From: Strigamia acuminata | Taxonomy: Eukaryota > Arthropoda > Chilopoda > Geophilomorpha > Linotaeniidae | Reading direction: 5' to 3' | Length of the DNA: 64,000 nucleotides | Assembly: GCA_949358305.1 (NCBI GenBank) | Contig: OX442321.1 | Span: 5,235,605-5,299,604 of the forward strand | Shown here: positions 11,307-22,475 of the stretch, in pieces | How the letters are laid out: the number at the start of each line of letters is the position of its first letter | Numbering within the stretch: the first letter of the stretch is position 1 | Translations under genes and position numbers: made by a program | The notes under the pieces: generated by a model | Database searches by the model: none | The model's input: the letters and a program-made list of their open reading frames with translations, nothing else | What the model was told of the DNA's origin: nothing

Positions 11307-13328
11307 CTAGACGTATCTGCTGCTTCTTATGACGCTTCTGCCGAAGTGGAAGCTGTGAGTAGAGCTGGCGAATTTGCCCCACGAACCGAACGGAACGATA
11401 ACGGCGCTGCTGTTGTCTTCCGAGGCGAATTGCAGCGCTTGATCCGTGATGAAATTTGCGGCCTCTTGCGGGTCGTGATGGCGGCAAATCCCATCGCAAA
11501 TCTCTTGGTCGGACATGACGAAATTGATGCCGTCGGTCGTCAGCACCAAAAACGCATCTTTCCCGTGTTGAATCTAGAAAAAAAATCAATAACAAGTCGA
11601 ATAAAATTTTATTTAACTCCGTACTTGCAAAGATCGGGTGTCGGGCATCGCCGACACGCCATAAGGTTTTAAATCCAAGTCCCCCAAGCTGCGCGTCATT
11701 GCTAAGCGGCCATTGACGAGCGACCGACCGTAGCTATCAGTGACCACCATTCCCTTCGATTGAACGATACGTTCCTGGTATGGTAAGAATAAAAATAGTT
11801 TTTTTTTAAAAAAATAAATCAATATTTTTATTTAATTTTGTATATGTTTTTTTTTTATTATTATTTTTAAACCTTCTCTGTTTTTAGTAATGGCGAATGA
11901 TCGGTTGTGAGTTTGCGCGCTTCGCCGTTTCTGCATAAGATTGCGCGACTGTCGCCGACGTGTCCCACAACTAATTCGATGCTGTTTTGAAGTAAACAAA
12001 CTGTCGCGGTCGTGCCGGATGTTGATGCTTCTTTATCTGCGAGTCAAAGTCATTAGGTTGCAATTGCCGTCAAGCTGAAAATTGTGGCTCATTTAAACAC
12101 CGGGGCGTCATAAAATGAATGTGTACATGACGTCAGAAACGTCGTAACGTTCGAAAACGTCAAATTTTGGCTTCAAAGGTGCATAAAATTCAATTTCTGC
12201 GACGAAAAAATTTTGGGCATTAAAACTACAAATTTTGGCCTAAAATGTGTGGTTTTGTGCATAAATTTTCATTTTTGGGCCTAAAAAGTATAGATATGAG
12301 CATAAAATTATACTTTTGGACCTTAAAAGTACAGTTATGTACACAAAATTATAGTTTTGGACATTAAAACTACAATTTTTGGCCTAAAATGTATGGTTTT
12401 GTGCATAAATTTTCATTTTTGGCCCTAAAAAGTACACATATGAGCATAAAATTATAGTTTTGGACCTTAAAGGTACAGTTATGTACATAAAATTGTAGTT
12501 TTGGACTTTAAAACTACAAATTTTGGCCTAAAATGTATGGTTTTGTGCATAAATTTCCAGTTTTTGGCCTAAAAAGTATAAATATGAGCATAAAATTATA
12601 CTTTTTGACAGTTTTTGACAGTTTTGGGTCTAAAAAATAAAGTTCTGTGCATAAAATTCCATTTTTGGCCTAAAATCCCATAGAAAATTTATTTCCTATT
12701 CATCTAATTTAAACGCCAGGCTCAAATAATCACTAGAGGTTTAAAAAAAAGATTTAAATTCCGAGTACTTATTAAGAGCTTAACTTTTAGTAATAATAAA
12801 AATTGTCCACTGACTGGTGCGATTATAGGTGATGAAACGCGAGTACGCGTTATTCACTTCCAAAAACGAAGTGAACAAAACGGTTTTCAAATCGGTTTCG
12901 CCACGCTTCAACCAGAAGCAAATATGGTCTCGCAGACGTTCGCTGCAGAAATCCGCACACTCATTTCCACCATGACCGTCGAAGACCGCCAAATATAGCA
13001 AATCCGGTGAAATTTCCTCAATTCGTATCCGATCCTCGTTCGACGATCGGCGGCCAATCAGACTCGCGCTGCCCACGTTGCCCACCGAAATCTTGGGAAT
13101 AGGTTTTCCTTGTTTGATACTTTCTTGCAGTAAGAGTGGAAGCTCGATTCGGTTGTCCCACGTGCCCAGGGTGTCGAAATTGATGTGTTTTTGACGGTTT
13201 CCCTTGTTTTCTGGGTCGTAGAGTGCGCGCGAATAACATCGGATGAGATTTCTCGGTGTGGGTTTTAAGTTGGTTTTCAATGCTTCCACTAGGCTTCCGT
13301 TCCGTAGTAATAGGCTGATGGGATTCAT
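11307..13328 (-). CDS. PPM1K: Mitochondrial PP2C-type phosphatase PPM1K (BCKDH phosphatase)
   Basis: Four exons on the minus strand, 13328-12815, 12036-11873, 11774-11625 and 11573-11307, encode 364 residues (vertebrate PPM1K is about 370). A basic, Ser/Leu-rich N-terminus ([17 protein letters not shown]…) looks like a mitochondrial presequence. Family blocks: [24 protein letters not shown], metal-site NEDR (97-100) and DGHGG (117-121), [49 protein letters not shown], and an ending typical of PPM1K. In the mitochondrial matrix PPM1K dephosphorylates the E1 alpha subunit of the branched-chain ketoacid dehydrogenase and so activates leucine, isoleucine and valine breakdown. All metal-binding aspartates seen are intact. 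It diverges from the nucleolin-like gene at 13695, with 366 bp between the two start codons. Confidence 0.93.
12237..12680. repeat. 144 bp tandem repeat in the first PPM1K intron
   Basis: The motif GGCCTAAAATGTATGGTTTT starts at 12237, 12381 and 12525, exactly 144 bp apart. Each 144-mer is itself made of diverged units of about 36-40 bp (GG[AC]CCTAAAAGTA…CATAAAATT). Related GGGCCTAAAATTC motifs occur within the inverted-repeat element at 6480-6610. Confidence 0.85.
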
Positions 13329-13694
13329 GGAAGTGTGTCACATCTTTTTTGACGTTTCGTTCATTCATTCACGAGGAATACGAAGCTAAACATTTCGGGT
13401 GGTTTGGTTTTTTCCCGCTAGGGTTCGGTCATCTATAAGTCTTAAAAATAATTTTATTTATTTATTTTGTTTTTGAGAAATAAAATTGTAAATATTAATT
13501 AAATAACGTTTACAAAATAATTTTAAAAAAATAATAATTTTTTTATCAAAAAAATTCTGTTTTAATTCGACTAATCTGCACCGCACATGCGCGCCGGAAG
13601 TCGTCTCCATTGCATTAAGCTTCTTGGCGGAAAACGGTCTTGGATCATCTAAACCACGCATTTTACCACACAAAAAACACATAAATATTTTAAA

Positions 13695-14692
13695 ATGGCG
13701 AAAACTCCGTCGAAGATGAATAAGGCGAACATCTCCTTATCGGTAAAATTCGAATATCTTTCATTTAAAACGATTTTTCAATGCTAAATGTTGTTAACCA
13801 CGTGTTCGCAGGTAAAAGGAACTCCAGGATCGCCGAAAAAAGCCAAAGCAACCGCAGTCGCGACCCCCAAACAAACGGCGAATGGACAGAAACGAGAGGC
13901 CGAAATCGACGACGTTATTTCGTTCAAGAAAGTGAAAATGACGCTCGATTGCGACGACGATTACCTCAAAGCGCAATTCGAAAGATACTACGACATCGAG
14001 GCGCAGAACTACGCGCACGGCATAAACAAATTGCGGTTGGTCATCCATCGGGTACCGAGAGAAACGACCGTGGAAGACTTGAAGAAAGCGTTTCCTAAAA
14101 GCACGACCATCGATAAGCAAATGACGTAATTGGTTTAATGCGATTTGGAAATTGATTGTTTTTGATTTATGTTAAATTCCGTTTTCAGTAAAGCTTACAT
14201 ACGTTTTTCGACGGTGGATGAGGCCCAGGAGGCGTTTGAGGAGTCGCCGAATTTGCATTTGCATGACAGAAGTGTCGATGTTCTTTATGATAATGTGAAA
14301 CCGCCGGGACTAACTCGTGAGAGAAAGCCGAAAAAAAAAGCGGAAAAGCCGACAAAACCGACAAAAAAAGCGGAAAAGCCGAAAAAGGATGTGGAATCGT
14401 TGGATGATGATGATGATGTGGAACTGTCGGATGTTGATCTGTCGGATGTGGACCTGTCGGATGACGATGATGTGGAACTGTCGGATGAAGATGATGTGAA
14501 GCCGTCGAAAGCTGTGAAGAAAATGTAATTGAAGAAAATGTTTTATGTTTTGAGTTTGATTTTGATTTTGTTTTTTTTTGTAGCTTTCTCACAGGAATGA
14601 CCAAAGGAGTGGCCAAAGGAGTGGCCAAAGGAATGACCAAAAAGACGAAAAAACCTGTACGAAAAATGAAGAACAAGACTAAAGCAAAATAA
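13695..14692 (+). CDS. Nucleolin-like protein A, single RRM, acidic/KKAEKP tail
   Basis: Four exons, 13695-13742, 13812-14125, 14189-14524 and 14584-14692, give 268 residues with all phases matching; introns are 59-69 bp. N-terminus MAKTPSKMNKANISLS is the family leader. After a Lys-rich linker comes the helix YLKAQFERYYDIEAQNYAHGIN, directly followed by RRM strand 1 (RLVIHRVPRETTVEDL); the RNP1 strand is AYIRFSTVDEAQEAF. The C-terminal third has KKAEKPTKPTKKAEKP, then an acidic segment built on ELSDVDLSD, then a basic end (GVAKGMTKKTKK…). Acidic plus basic low-complexity arms around an RRM suggest a nucleolar RNA-binding role, inferred from the resemblance to nucleolin. AATAAA follows the stop. 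Confidence 0.82.
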
Positions 14693-15165
14693 ATGAAATA
14701 AAATTTATTTGAAGAAATATTTGTGGTTTTTTTCTTTCTTTTCTTTTGTTTTCAAGTAGAAAATCAAAATATGAGAATGATTTTTTGAAAAATGGCGCAT
14801 TTATCTCGCCCTTGTGAGTGAAATCCTAACTAATCTTCGTGTCACGCTATTTTCAAAACGTTTCGATAAATAAAACACAATGAAGAAATTTTAGCGGTAC
14901 TTTAATTATAATAAAATATATTCGTTACCAATTTTTCAATTTGAAATTGTGTAATTACCTGGTAACACCAAACAATTCGCCGACGATGACGAGGATGGTT
15001 TAGAAAGCGAAAACGAAGAAATCTGAATTACCATTTTGTAAATTTAATTCTTTTCCAATTAATTCAGATGATAGGTGACAAAAAGGATGAAATGTTCACT
15101 ACGGTGTTGATATTTTTTAATTCTAAAGAGAAGAGCTTGTCTGTTGGTTTCCATGACGACAACAC
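14693..15165. other. Intergenic, no gene seen
   Basis: The 3' flank of gene A followed by AT-rich DNA. From about 15130 the sequence (CTTGTCTGTTGGTTTCCATG) matches the divergent intergenic region at 37970-38000, which marks the start of a duplicated unit. Confidence 0.5.
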
Positions 15166-15380
15166 TTGTTTCTCTACCCTTGTACTACCGCTGGAACGAG
15201 CTCCCGTATGAAATCAGAGAAACCATCTTTGACTGCTTAGCAACAAAACAAAGTGCATTTATCATTGCTGTCACCTGCACAGGGGCATTCACAAATTTAC
15301 ACTTGACGAACAAAAACCTCTTAACTTTCCTGATTTCTTACTCCACTGGAGTGTTTTAAATAAATAAATAAATAAACAAA
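15166..15380 (+). mobile_element. 5'-truncated non-LTR retrotransposon 3' end
   Basis: The plus frame contains WNELPYEIRETI, the WN-x-LP-x-x-IR block common near the C-terminus of LINE reverse-transcriptase ORFs, and runs to a stop at 15359. A (TAAA)n tail follows. The paralogous unit at 37990-38005 reads ACGACAACACCAGGGC with nothing inserted. Here the same sequence is split after CAACAC and resumes as AACACCAGG, giving a target duplication of about 5 bp (AACAC). This is a dead, roughly 200 bp copy. Confidence 0.7.
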
Positions 15381-15384
15381 CACC

Positions 15385-16062
15385 AGGACAGAACATATGC
15401 GTATCACGATAGCTGTTGTTTCTGTTCATTTTTTTGGGGTTGAAGGCGCTCAAAATTTGAAAATGTTGACGCAAAAAACATCTGGAAAAGCATTTGAGAA
15501 TGGAAATGGTCAAGAAAAATCGTTTATTAAGGAAAAACACCTAATTCATGGCAAAATAAAACAAGTTAATTATCGAAATTCTCAAAATTAAAGTTACAGA
15601 TACGGAAAATAGCGACGAAAGTTTGTTTCTTTGCACCACTAATGATTTTTAAAGGTCATGAAATAAATTATACGTAATTAAAGGCAGGTTAAATGATTAC
15701 CATATCTCTTTTATCTTGTACAAATTTTTTGATGAAATAAATAAATAAATAAACACTGAAAGAATAACTAGCACTTCATTTATTGACTTTCTTAGTTTTG
15801 ACATAGAACAGCTTAGAAATCGTCGTATCACTTCCACTTGATAACCACATGCTCGTTTTTCCCGATAAAAATTTTGACATCTGATTTTAAAACAACTAAA
15901 CGTACTTTAAAGTTATATATGAAGAAAAACAAAACAGAAGACGCTTCAAATGTATAATTCTTATCATCTTTATGCAGTACCACATGCGTGTTAACTATAT
16001 ATATATATTAAAATTCTTTTACAGGCAGACAAAAATCTTTGTAGACATGATGACGAGGAATG
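15385..16062 (+). pseudogene. Decayed 5' region and first exon of a gene E-type copy
   Basis: 15385-16062 parallels 38000-38750, the promoter and first exons of gene E. Matching landmarks are GGTCAAGAAAAATCGTTTAT, GAAAATAGCGACGAAAGTTT, an ACTAAACGTACT… exon and a CAGACAAAAATCTTTGT second-exon start. The start region reads ACAACTAAACG, so the family ATG is absent, and the frame breaks off after the second-exon fragment, where the tail of gene B (opposite strand) begins. Confidence 0.6.
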
Positions 16063-16134
16063 AAAAGTGAGGGCTTACGTAAACCTACCTTTCCATTTTT
16101 CACCTAAATACAAAAAAAAAATATTAAAATCAAC

Positions 16135-16281
16135 CTTTTTTACTAAAACATTTTCACCAAATAACACCTTGACTTTTTTTTTGCCACCACTACTCGTAGA
16201 TGCTTTTCCTCCGCCATTTTCTTGTTTGGCCGCGTTAACCTTTTTACCACGACTTCGTTTACTTTTCTTTCCATTTTTCAC
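16135..16281 (-). repeat. C-terminal tail module downstream of copy B
   Basis: One 147 bp copy of the duplicated tail exon (start VKNGKKSKRSRGKK, end VLFGENVLVKK), with an intact 49-codon frame and flanking acceptor/donor-like bases (TAG|GTG … AAG|GTTGAT). It lies 3' of the predicted stop of copy B at 16320. Confidence 0.6.
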
Positions 16282-16319
16282 CTATTCCCACAAGAAATAA
16301 AATTAAAACCAACCTTCTT

Positions 16320-17469
16320 TTACAAAAACCATTCACCAAACAATACCCCTTCGCTTTTTTCGCCATTACTAGATGCTTTTTCTCCACCTTTTCCCACTAC
16401 CTTCGTAACACGCTTTCTCCTACGTCTCTTTGTATCCCGCTTACCTAAAAAACACCAAATAAACATTTAAAAACATTAAAATAATAACAATTTACACTAA
16501 ACTTACCAAACTCAGATAAACCCGAATACAAAACCACAACTTTTTTACTCTTAATAAACTTGTCAAACGAACGGTCAAACGCTAACCTAGCATCTTCTTC
16601 CGTCTCAAAGCACACGAACCCATCATCTGTACTAAAAAATAACGGTAAATCAATTAATAAATGCTCAATATTTTTTTTCTCGATAATAATTATTACTCTG
16701 AATTAATATTAGCGCGTTTAGATCCGTCAAAAGCTTCCATTAACTCGGCAACGGTTGTGCCTTTCGGGAGCCCTTTGACGATCAACTCCGATTTGTTGAC
16801 GCCGTAGGTCAGCCGACTCCGCTCGATCTGGCACGATCGTTCGTACTGCGCTTCGATCAATTCCTCGTCAAAATCCCCTTTTTTGTCGGCCAGAGCGTAG
16901 ACAATGTTTGCTTTCCTCTCGTTGATCGTCAAATCTTCCGCAAACGCTTCATCCGCATCGGCCGTCGACGCAAACGACACGTAAATGTTGCTGGAAATGC
17001 CAATTAATAATTAACAATTGATAAAATCGTTAATAAATCAATATTAACCTCAATTTTATGTCAACGTTCAATGATTTTGGAAACGCCGCCTTCACTTCAT
17101 CGATTGTCGTACGTCTTTTTAAGCCCACGATGCGTAACTTCAACCGATCGATGCCATTTGCGAGTTTTTCTCGCTCGGCTCTCGCTATTCTCTCGTACTG
17201 CGCTTTGATCAATTCGTCGTTCTCGTCGACGACCATTTTAATCTTCTTGGGGGATCTTTCGCCAACGTCCGGAGCCGATCGTTTCGTTCCTTTCGTCTTA
17301 ATGACGACGTCTTCATCTTCTTCCTCCGAAACCTGTTTGGTTTTCTTCGCCGAAACTGCTGGTTTCTTGTCTTTTTTAGCGGAACCCTTAATCGGAGTCT
17401 TAGCGATCGGTTTTGCTGGAATTTCAAGATCGTCATCTTCGTCTTCCATCTCTATGTCTTCGCTGTCAT
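16320..17469 (-). pseudogene. Nucleolin-like copy B, 5'-truncated
   Basis: Exons 17469-17049, 16990-16697, 16631-16507 and 16444-16320 remain in frame (320 codons). They encode the acidic/KTPIK region, RRM1 (LRIVGLKRRTT), RRM2 (ELIVKGLPKGTT … DGFVCFETEEDARLAF) and a basic tail that stops early: a base is missing relative to gene F just before …GEWFL-stop. The three N-terminal exons present in C, D and F are absent. Homology ends inside the preceding intron at about 17518, where the next duplicated unit starts. There is no start codon or promoter of its own, so it is probably a non-functional fragment, although its frame is surprisingly clean. Confidence 0.6.
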
Positions 17470-17517
17470 CTGAATTATCAAAAAATAAATAAATCTTTTT
17501 AAAAAAATGTAATTTTG

Positions 17518-17830
17518 TGATGAAATAAATAAATAAACACTGAAAGAATAACTAGCCACTTGGTTTATTGACTTTCTTAGTTTTGATATAACTTAGAACA
17601 GCTTAGAAATCGTCCTATCACTTCCAATTGATCACCACATGCTCGTTTTTCCCGATAAAAATTTTGACATCTGATTTTAAAACAACTAAACGTACTTTAA
17701 AGTCATAGATGAAGAAAAACAAAACAGAAGACGCTTCAAATGTATCATTCTTATCATCCTTATGCAGTACTACACGCGTGTTAACTATATACATTAAAAT
17801 CCTGTTTGCAGGCAAAAATCTAAGCCTACA
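17518..17830 (+). pseudogene. Second decayed gene E-type 5' fragment
   Basis: Begins GTGATGAAATAAATAAATAA, as at 38391, and runs through ACTAAACGTACTTTAAAG and a degraded intron to CAGGCAAAAATCT. It is in the same relation to the tail of gene C as 15385-16062 is to B. Read on the minus strand it leaves an open frame of about 65 codons with a conserved end (KIFIGKNEHVVI), which I take as a by-product because the plus-strand homology to gene E explains it. Confidence 0.55.
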
Positions 17831-17889
17831 TACACCTAAATCTCCAAGTGGTCAAACCTAATTCATCGTTCAACCTTGGCTTCAACGCT

Positions 17890-18104
17890 TTTAACTCTAT
17901 TTCTCTTACGTTTCTTTTGATTTTTCACCTAAAAACAAAAAAATTATTAAAATCAACCTTTTTTACTAAAACATTTTCGCCAAATAACACCTCGACGATT
18001 TTTTCGCCATCACTACTCGTAGCTGCTTTTCCTCCGCCATTTTCCTGTTCAGCCGCCTTATCCTTTTTACCTCGACTTCGTTTACGTTTCTTTTGATTTT
18101 TCAC
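17890..18104 (-). repeat. C-terminal tail modules downstream of gene C
   Basis: One 147 bp module (18104-17958) and a final short module whose frame, VKNQKKRKRNRVKSV…, continues to a TGA at about 17862. They are joined by a GT…AG stretch of about 30 bp. Both frames are open in phase 0, whereas the predicted splice from gene C enters in phase 2 and stops at once. Confidence 0.55.
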
Positions 18105-19888
18105 CTAAATACAAAAAAAATTAATTAAAACAAACTTTTTTTTTACAAAAACCTTATCACCAAACAATACCTCGCCATCACTAGATGTTTTTCCTCCGTT
18201 TTCCCCATCACCAATCTCTTGTTCAGAAGCTTCAACCTTTTTAACATATCCATTACTTCTACAGTTATCTAAAAGAAAAACAAATAAACGTTAAACAATA
18301 TAGAAATAACCAAACTTACACTAACTTGTAAACGATGATTACCGAAAAACGACCAAGGAGAATACAAAACCACAACTTTTTTCTTCTTAATAAATTTGTC
18401 AACCGAACCATCAAACGCTAACCTAGCGTCTTTCTCAGTCACAAATTTCACGAATCCTTCATCATCATTACTAAAAAAAAAAAAAAAACGGTTAAAATGT
18501 TAAAAAAATATCTAATTATTAATTATTACCGTGAATTAATTGTGGCAACTTTGGATCCCTCAAAAGCTCCCATTAACTCGGCATCGGTTGTGAATTTCGG
18601 GAGTCCTTTGACGATCAACCGCAATTTGTTTACGCCGTAGGTCAGCCGATCCCGCTCGATCTGGCACTTTCGTTCGTACTGCGCTTCGAGTAATACCTCG
18701 TCAAATTCCGCGTTTTCGTCGGCCTGAGCGTAGACAACATGTGCTTTTCTCTCGTTAATCGTCAAATCCTCCGCACTTTGAAAAGCTTCGTCGACATCGG
18801 CCGGAGACGAAAACGACAGGAAAGCGTTGCTTTAAATACCAATTAATAATCAGCAATTGATAAAATTGTTAATAAATCAATATTAACCTCTTTTTCATGT
18901 CAATGTTCGTTGACTTTGGAAACGCCGCCTTCACTTCATCGATGGTCGTACCTTTCAAACCCATCATGTGTAACCTCAACCGATCGATGCCATTAGCGAG
19001 TTTTTCTCGCTCTGTTCTCGCTATTCTCTCGTACTGCGCTTGCATCAATTCGTCGTTCTCGTCGACGACCATTTTAATCATCTTGGGCCAACTTTCGCAA
19101 ACGTCCGGAGCCGATCGTTCCGCTCCTTTCGTCTTAACAACGACATCTTCATCTTCTTTTTTAGCGGAACCCTTAATCGAAGTCTTAGCGATGGGTTTTG
19201 TGAGTTTTTCTGGAATTTCCAGATCGCCATCTTCGTCTTCCATCTCTATATCTTCGCTGTCATCTGAATTATCAAAAAATAAATTGATTTTTTTAAAAAA
19301 AACTGTAATTTTTTAACAAAAATTGTGTTACCGTCTTGTTCGTCTTCTGGGACGGGTTTCTTGGCCATTTTCGGGGTGTTGCTCTTAATTGGCGTTTTGG
19401 CCTGTGTCTTTGCCAGATTTTTAGGAGTTTTGCGCTCCAAGTTCATCGGAGTTTGTTGTTTAATTGGGGTTTTGCCGGCCGGTGTTTTAGCCAATCTTTG
19501 AGGTGTTTTTCGCTCTAATTTCATCGGAGTTTGTTTTTTAACTGGGGTTTTAGCAGCGCCTTGTTTCTTCGGTGGTATGTTGACTAGTTCAGGAATTTCT
19601 TCGTCGTCATCTAGAATTAATTCCAAGTTTATATAAAAACGGAAATTATTTAAAATAAGTTAATTAAACGATTTTGCTACCTTCGAAGTCGCTCTCACTT
19701 CCTGAATCGTCCTTTTCAAATTTAAGTTTGATGTCTTCAAACAATTTTACCTGTACAAAGTATTAATTGTAATCACACGCACGTAGTTATAAAATTTAAT
19801 ATGATAACAATTATACCGTTGAAGCGTTTTCCATCTTGTTTTTCTTCATCATATTCCTCATCTGAATCTTTGGAGTAAGTTTAGTCAT
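18101..19888 (-). CDS. Nucleolin-like protein C, two RRMs
   Basis: Exons 19888-19817, 19750-19681, 19610-19332, 19263-18888, 18829-18530, 18470-18343, 18268-18136 and 18104-18101 join in frame (453 residues). N-terminus MTKLTPKIQMRNMMKKNKM is the family leader. A Lys/Thr/Pro repeat region (KTPVKKQTPMKLERKTP…) is followed by an acidic stretch. Each RRM is preceded by the same helix (ELMQAQYERIARTEREKL; VLLEAQYERKCQIERDRL). RRM1 starts LRLHMMGLK; RRM2 starts LRLIVKGLP and has RNP1-like EGFVKFVTEKDARLAF. A basic/acidic tail exon follows. The exact C-terminus is uncertain because the last intron would be only 31 nt. Likely nucleolar RNA-binding by analogy with nucleolin. The sense-strand promoter module is at 19958-19985. 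Confidence 0.7.
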
Positions 19889-19957
19889 TTCAAAATCAAA
19901 TGATCAAAATCTATCAGTCAAAACGCAATGCGGTTATAAGCACGCGGCAAGATAGAC

Positions 19958-19985
19958 CACGTGGTGAAGAAGCGGAAGTAGAATT
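19958..19985 (-). promoter_or_regulatory. Shared promoter module of gene C (E-box + ETS-like site)
   Basis: CACGTG (19958-19963) and CGGAAGTAGAATT (19973-19985) lie about 70-95 bp upstream of the ATG of gene C. The same pair, similarly spaced, precedes genes D, F and G. Confidence 0.55.
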
Positions 19986-20014
19986 ATGACGATTTCTATG
20001 GTGGTCTATAGGCA

Positions 20015-20425
20015 AAATAAAACGAGTTAATTATTAAAAGGTTCAAAGTTTAAGCGACAAATATGGAAAACAGCGACGAAAGTTTGTTTCTTTGCATCAC
20101 TAATGATTTTTAAAGATTATGAAAAATAAGTCATGTGTAATTAAAGGCAGATTAAATGATTATCTCCTTTATCTTGTACAAATTTTTTGATGAAATAAAT
20201 AAATAAATAAACACTGAAAGAATAACTAGCACTTCATTTATTGACTTTCTTAGTTTTGACACAGAACAGCTTAAAAATCGTTGTATCACTTCCACTTGAT
20301 CACCACATGCTGGTTTTTCCCGATAAAAATTTTGACATCTGATTTTAAAACAACTAAACAACTAAACATGCGTGTTAACTATATATATATTAAAATCCTT
20401 TTTGCAGACAAAAATCTTTGTTGAC
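20015..20425 (+). pseudogene. Third decayed gene E-type 5' fragment
   Basis: Almost identical to 35100-35590 (for example GGAAAACAGCGACGAAAGTT and ACAACTAAACAACTAAACAT), with a deletion inside the exon-like part. The start codon is lost. Confidence 0.5.
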
Positions 20426-20489
20426 TTGACGAGAAATGAGAACCAATGAGAGCCTACATAAACCTAACTCTCCAAGCGGCCAAACCTAA

Positions 20490-20700
20490 TTCATCGGTTA
20501 ACCTTGGCTTCAACGTTTTTAACTCTATTTCTCTTACGTTTCTTTTGATTTTTCACCTAAATACAAAAATAAATTAAAATCAACCTTTTTTACTAAAACA
20601 TTATCGCCAAATAACACCTCGACGATTTTTTCGCCATCACTACTCGTAGATGCTTTTCCTCCGCCATTTTTTTGTTCAGCGGCGTTAGTCTTTTTACCTA
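20490..20700 (-). pseudogene. Nucleolin-like tail-only fragment, cut off at 20700
   Basis: Contains the final tail module (about 20560 down to 20490, KRNRVKSV/KNVEAKVNR-like) and part of a 147 bp module. The homology to gene C (18055) stops abruptly after TTTTTACCT at about 20699. Beyond this point the unrelated repeat block begins. Confidence 0.6.
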
Positions 20701-20709
20701 GCCTCGAAG

Positions 20710-21062
20710 TAGGTCACGCACATGCGCAGTAAGAACCAAACTGCAGAAGAACAGTACGACATGATCTGACGCGATGGCTCCAAGCTCCAACCATTGGCCT
20801 GTATATTTAGAACTAATCTTCAGCCATCCAATCGTTTCAAGGTGGGAATTTAAGTTTGTTTATCTTAAACTGTATTTCAGATTGTAAATGTTCCAGAATT
20901 GTTGAAAAACGGCGGAATAATTAAACAAATTTTGGCATTTTCAGTTTTTTTGTAACAGAAGGCGAATCATGCATCTCGCCGCCATTATCCTTGATTCTGA
21001 GCCATCCACCACTTCATGATGAAAAATGAAGTTCCTAGATAATCAAAATACACTTTGGTAAG
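20710..21062 (+). repeat. Dispersed repeat R1, copy 1
   Basis: Landmarks in order: CACGCACATGCGCAGTAAGAA, CGCGATGG…CAACCATTGG, CTTCAGCCATCCA, TTTGTTTATCTTAAACT, GCCGCCATT, GAGCCATCCACCACTTCA, and an ending TTTGGTAAGTAC. No coding frame. The same order recurs at 21230-21614 and 26096-26445. Confidence 0.7.
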
Positions 21063-21229
21063 TACATTTTTCAAATTTAACAATATTTAAGGAATGGTTT
21101 ATTGAATCGCGATAATTTTAAATTTTGAGAAACAAACTATTTCAAAATGGCTGAATTGAAAGAAATCACTGTTGGGGTTCATAATAATAACATCACGTTG
21201 ATACCTGTTAGTGGTAGTGTTAATGAGGA

Positions 21230-21614
21230 CGGTAACGCACATGCGCATAAGTGGCTTGGTTCTCAGCCAATCACAGCAACCGCAAGTAAGAATCAAGTGT
21301 GCATTATGGGATAAAGAACGTATTCTGACGCGATGGTTAGACAACAGCAACCATTGGGTGGTGTGTTCAGAATTAATCTTCAGCCATCCACTCATTTCGA
21401 GGAGGGAAATTTGAGTTTGTTTATCTTAAACTATATTTAAGATTGTAAATGTTCAAGAATTGTCGAAAAACAGCAGAATAATTTAACAAATTTCGGTATT
21501 TTTAGGATTTTGAAGGCGAATCATTCTGAATTCAAATCACACCGCCATTTTTCCGCAAATCAATCCGGAGCCATCCACTCCTCCTTGATGGGAATTTCAA
21601 ATTGTACAATGGTA
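21230..21614 (+). repeat. Dispersed repeat R1, copy 2
   Basis: Same landmarks as copy 1, including CGCACATGCGCATAAG (an NRF1-like site), CAGCCAATCACAG (CCAAT box) and a terminal ATGGTAAGTACT resembling a splice donor. Confidence 0.7.
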
Positions 21615-21949
21615 AGTACTGTTTTTAAATTTAACATTTCGGTGTTTTTAATTTTTACAAAACTGATAAATAAATTTCGCTTCAAATTAAATATGAATTA
21701 AGATATTGCTTATGAATATTAAATTTACAAAATAATTTTTTTCCCCTACTATACTCTGTCTGACCTTAAGAATAAAGAAAAATCCCCCTCCTTTTGAGGC
21801 CTTTTCACTGGTGTAGTGATATGGAAAAGTAGTGCAATACACCAGGTTTTAATAAAACCTCAGGTTTTATTAAGCCTAATAATCCTAAAATAAAGTAAAT
21901 ATTCAATGGTATTTTGGTATTTTGGTATGGTATGTTGGTACCATTGGAA

Positions 21950-22475
21950 CCAAATATGTTTTGGTACCAAATATGTTTTGGTACCAAATATGTTTTGGTA
22001 CCAAATATGTTTTGGTACCAAGTATGTTTTGGTACCAAGTATGTTTTGGTACCAAATATGTTTTGGTACCAAATATGTTTTGGTACCATATGTTTTGGTA
22101 CCAAATAATTTTGGTACCAAATATGTTTTGGTACCAAATATGTTTTGGTACCAAATAATTTTGGTACCAAATATGTTTTGGTACCAAATATGTTTTGGTA
22201 CCAAATATGTTTTGGTACCAAATATATTTTGGTACCAAATATGTTTTGGTACCAAATATGTTTTGGTACCAAATATGTTTTGGTACCAAATATGTTTTGG
22301 TACCAAATATGTTTTGGTACCAAATATGTTTTGGTACCAAATATGTTTTGGTACCAAATATGTTTTGGTACCAAATATGTTTTGGTACCAAATATGTTTT
22401 GGTACCAAATATGTTTTGGTACCAAATATGTTTTGGTACCAAATATGTTTTGGTACCAAATATGTTTTGGTACCA
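21950..22475. repeat. 17 bp palindromic minisatellite, array 1
   Basis: About 30 near-perfect copies of GGTACCAAATATGTTTT. Each junction makes the 12 bp palindrome TTTGGTACCAAA. Because 17 is not a multiple of three and no stop arises, several frames on both strands stay open; these are not genes. Short extensions of the same array recur between 22530 and 22900. Confidence 0.95.
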
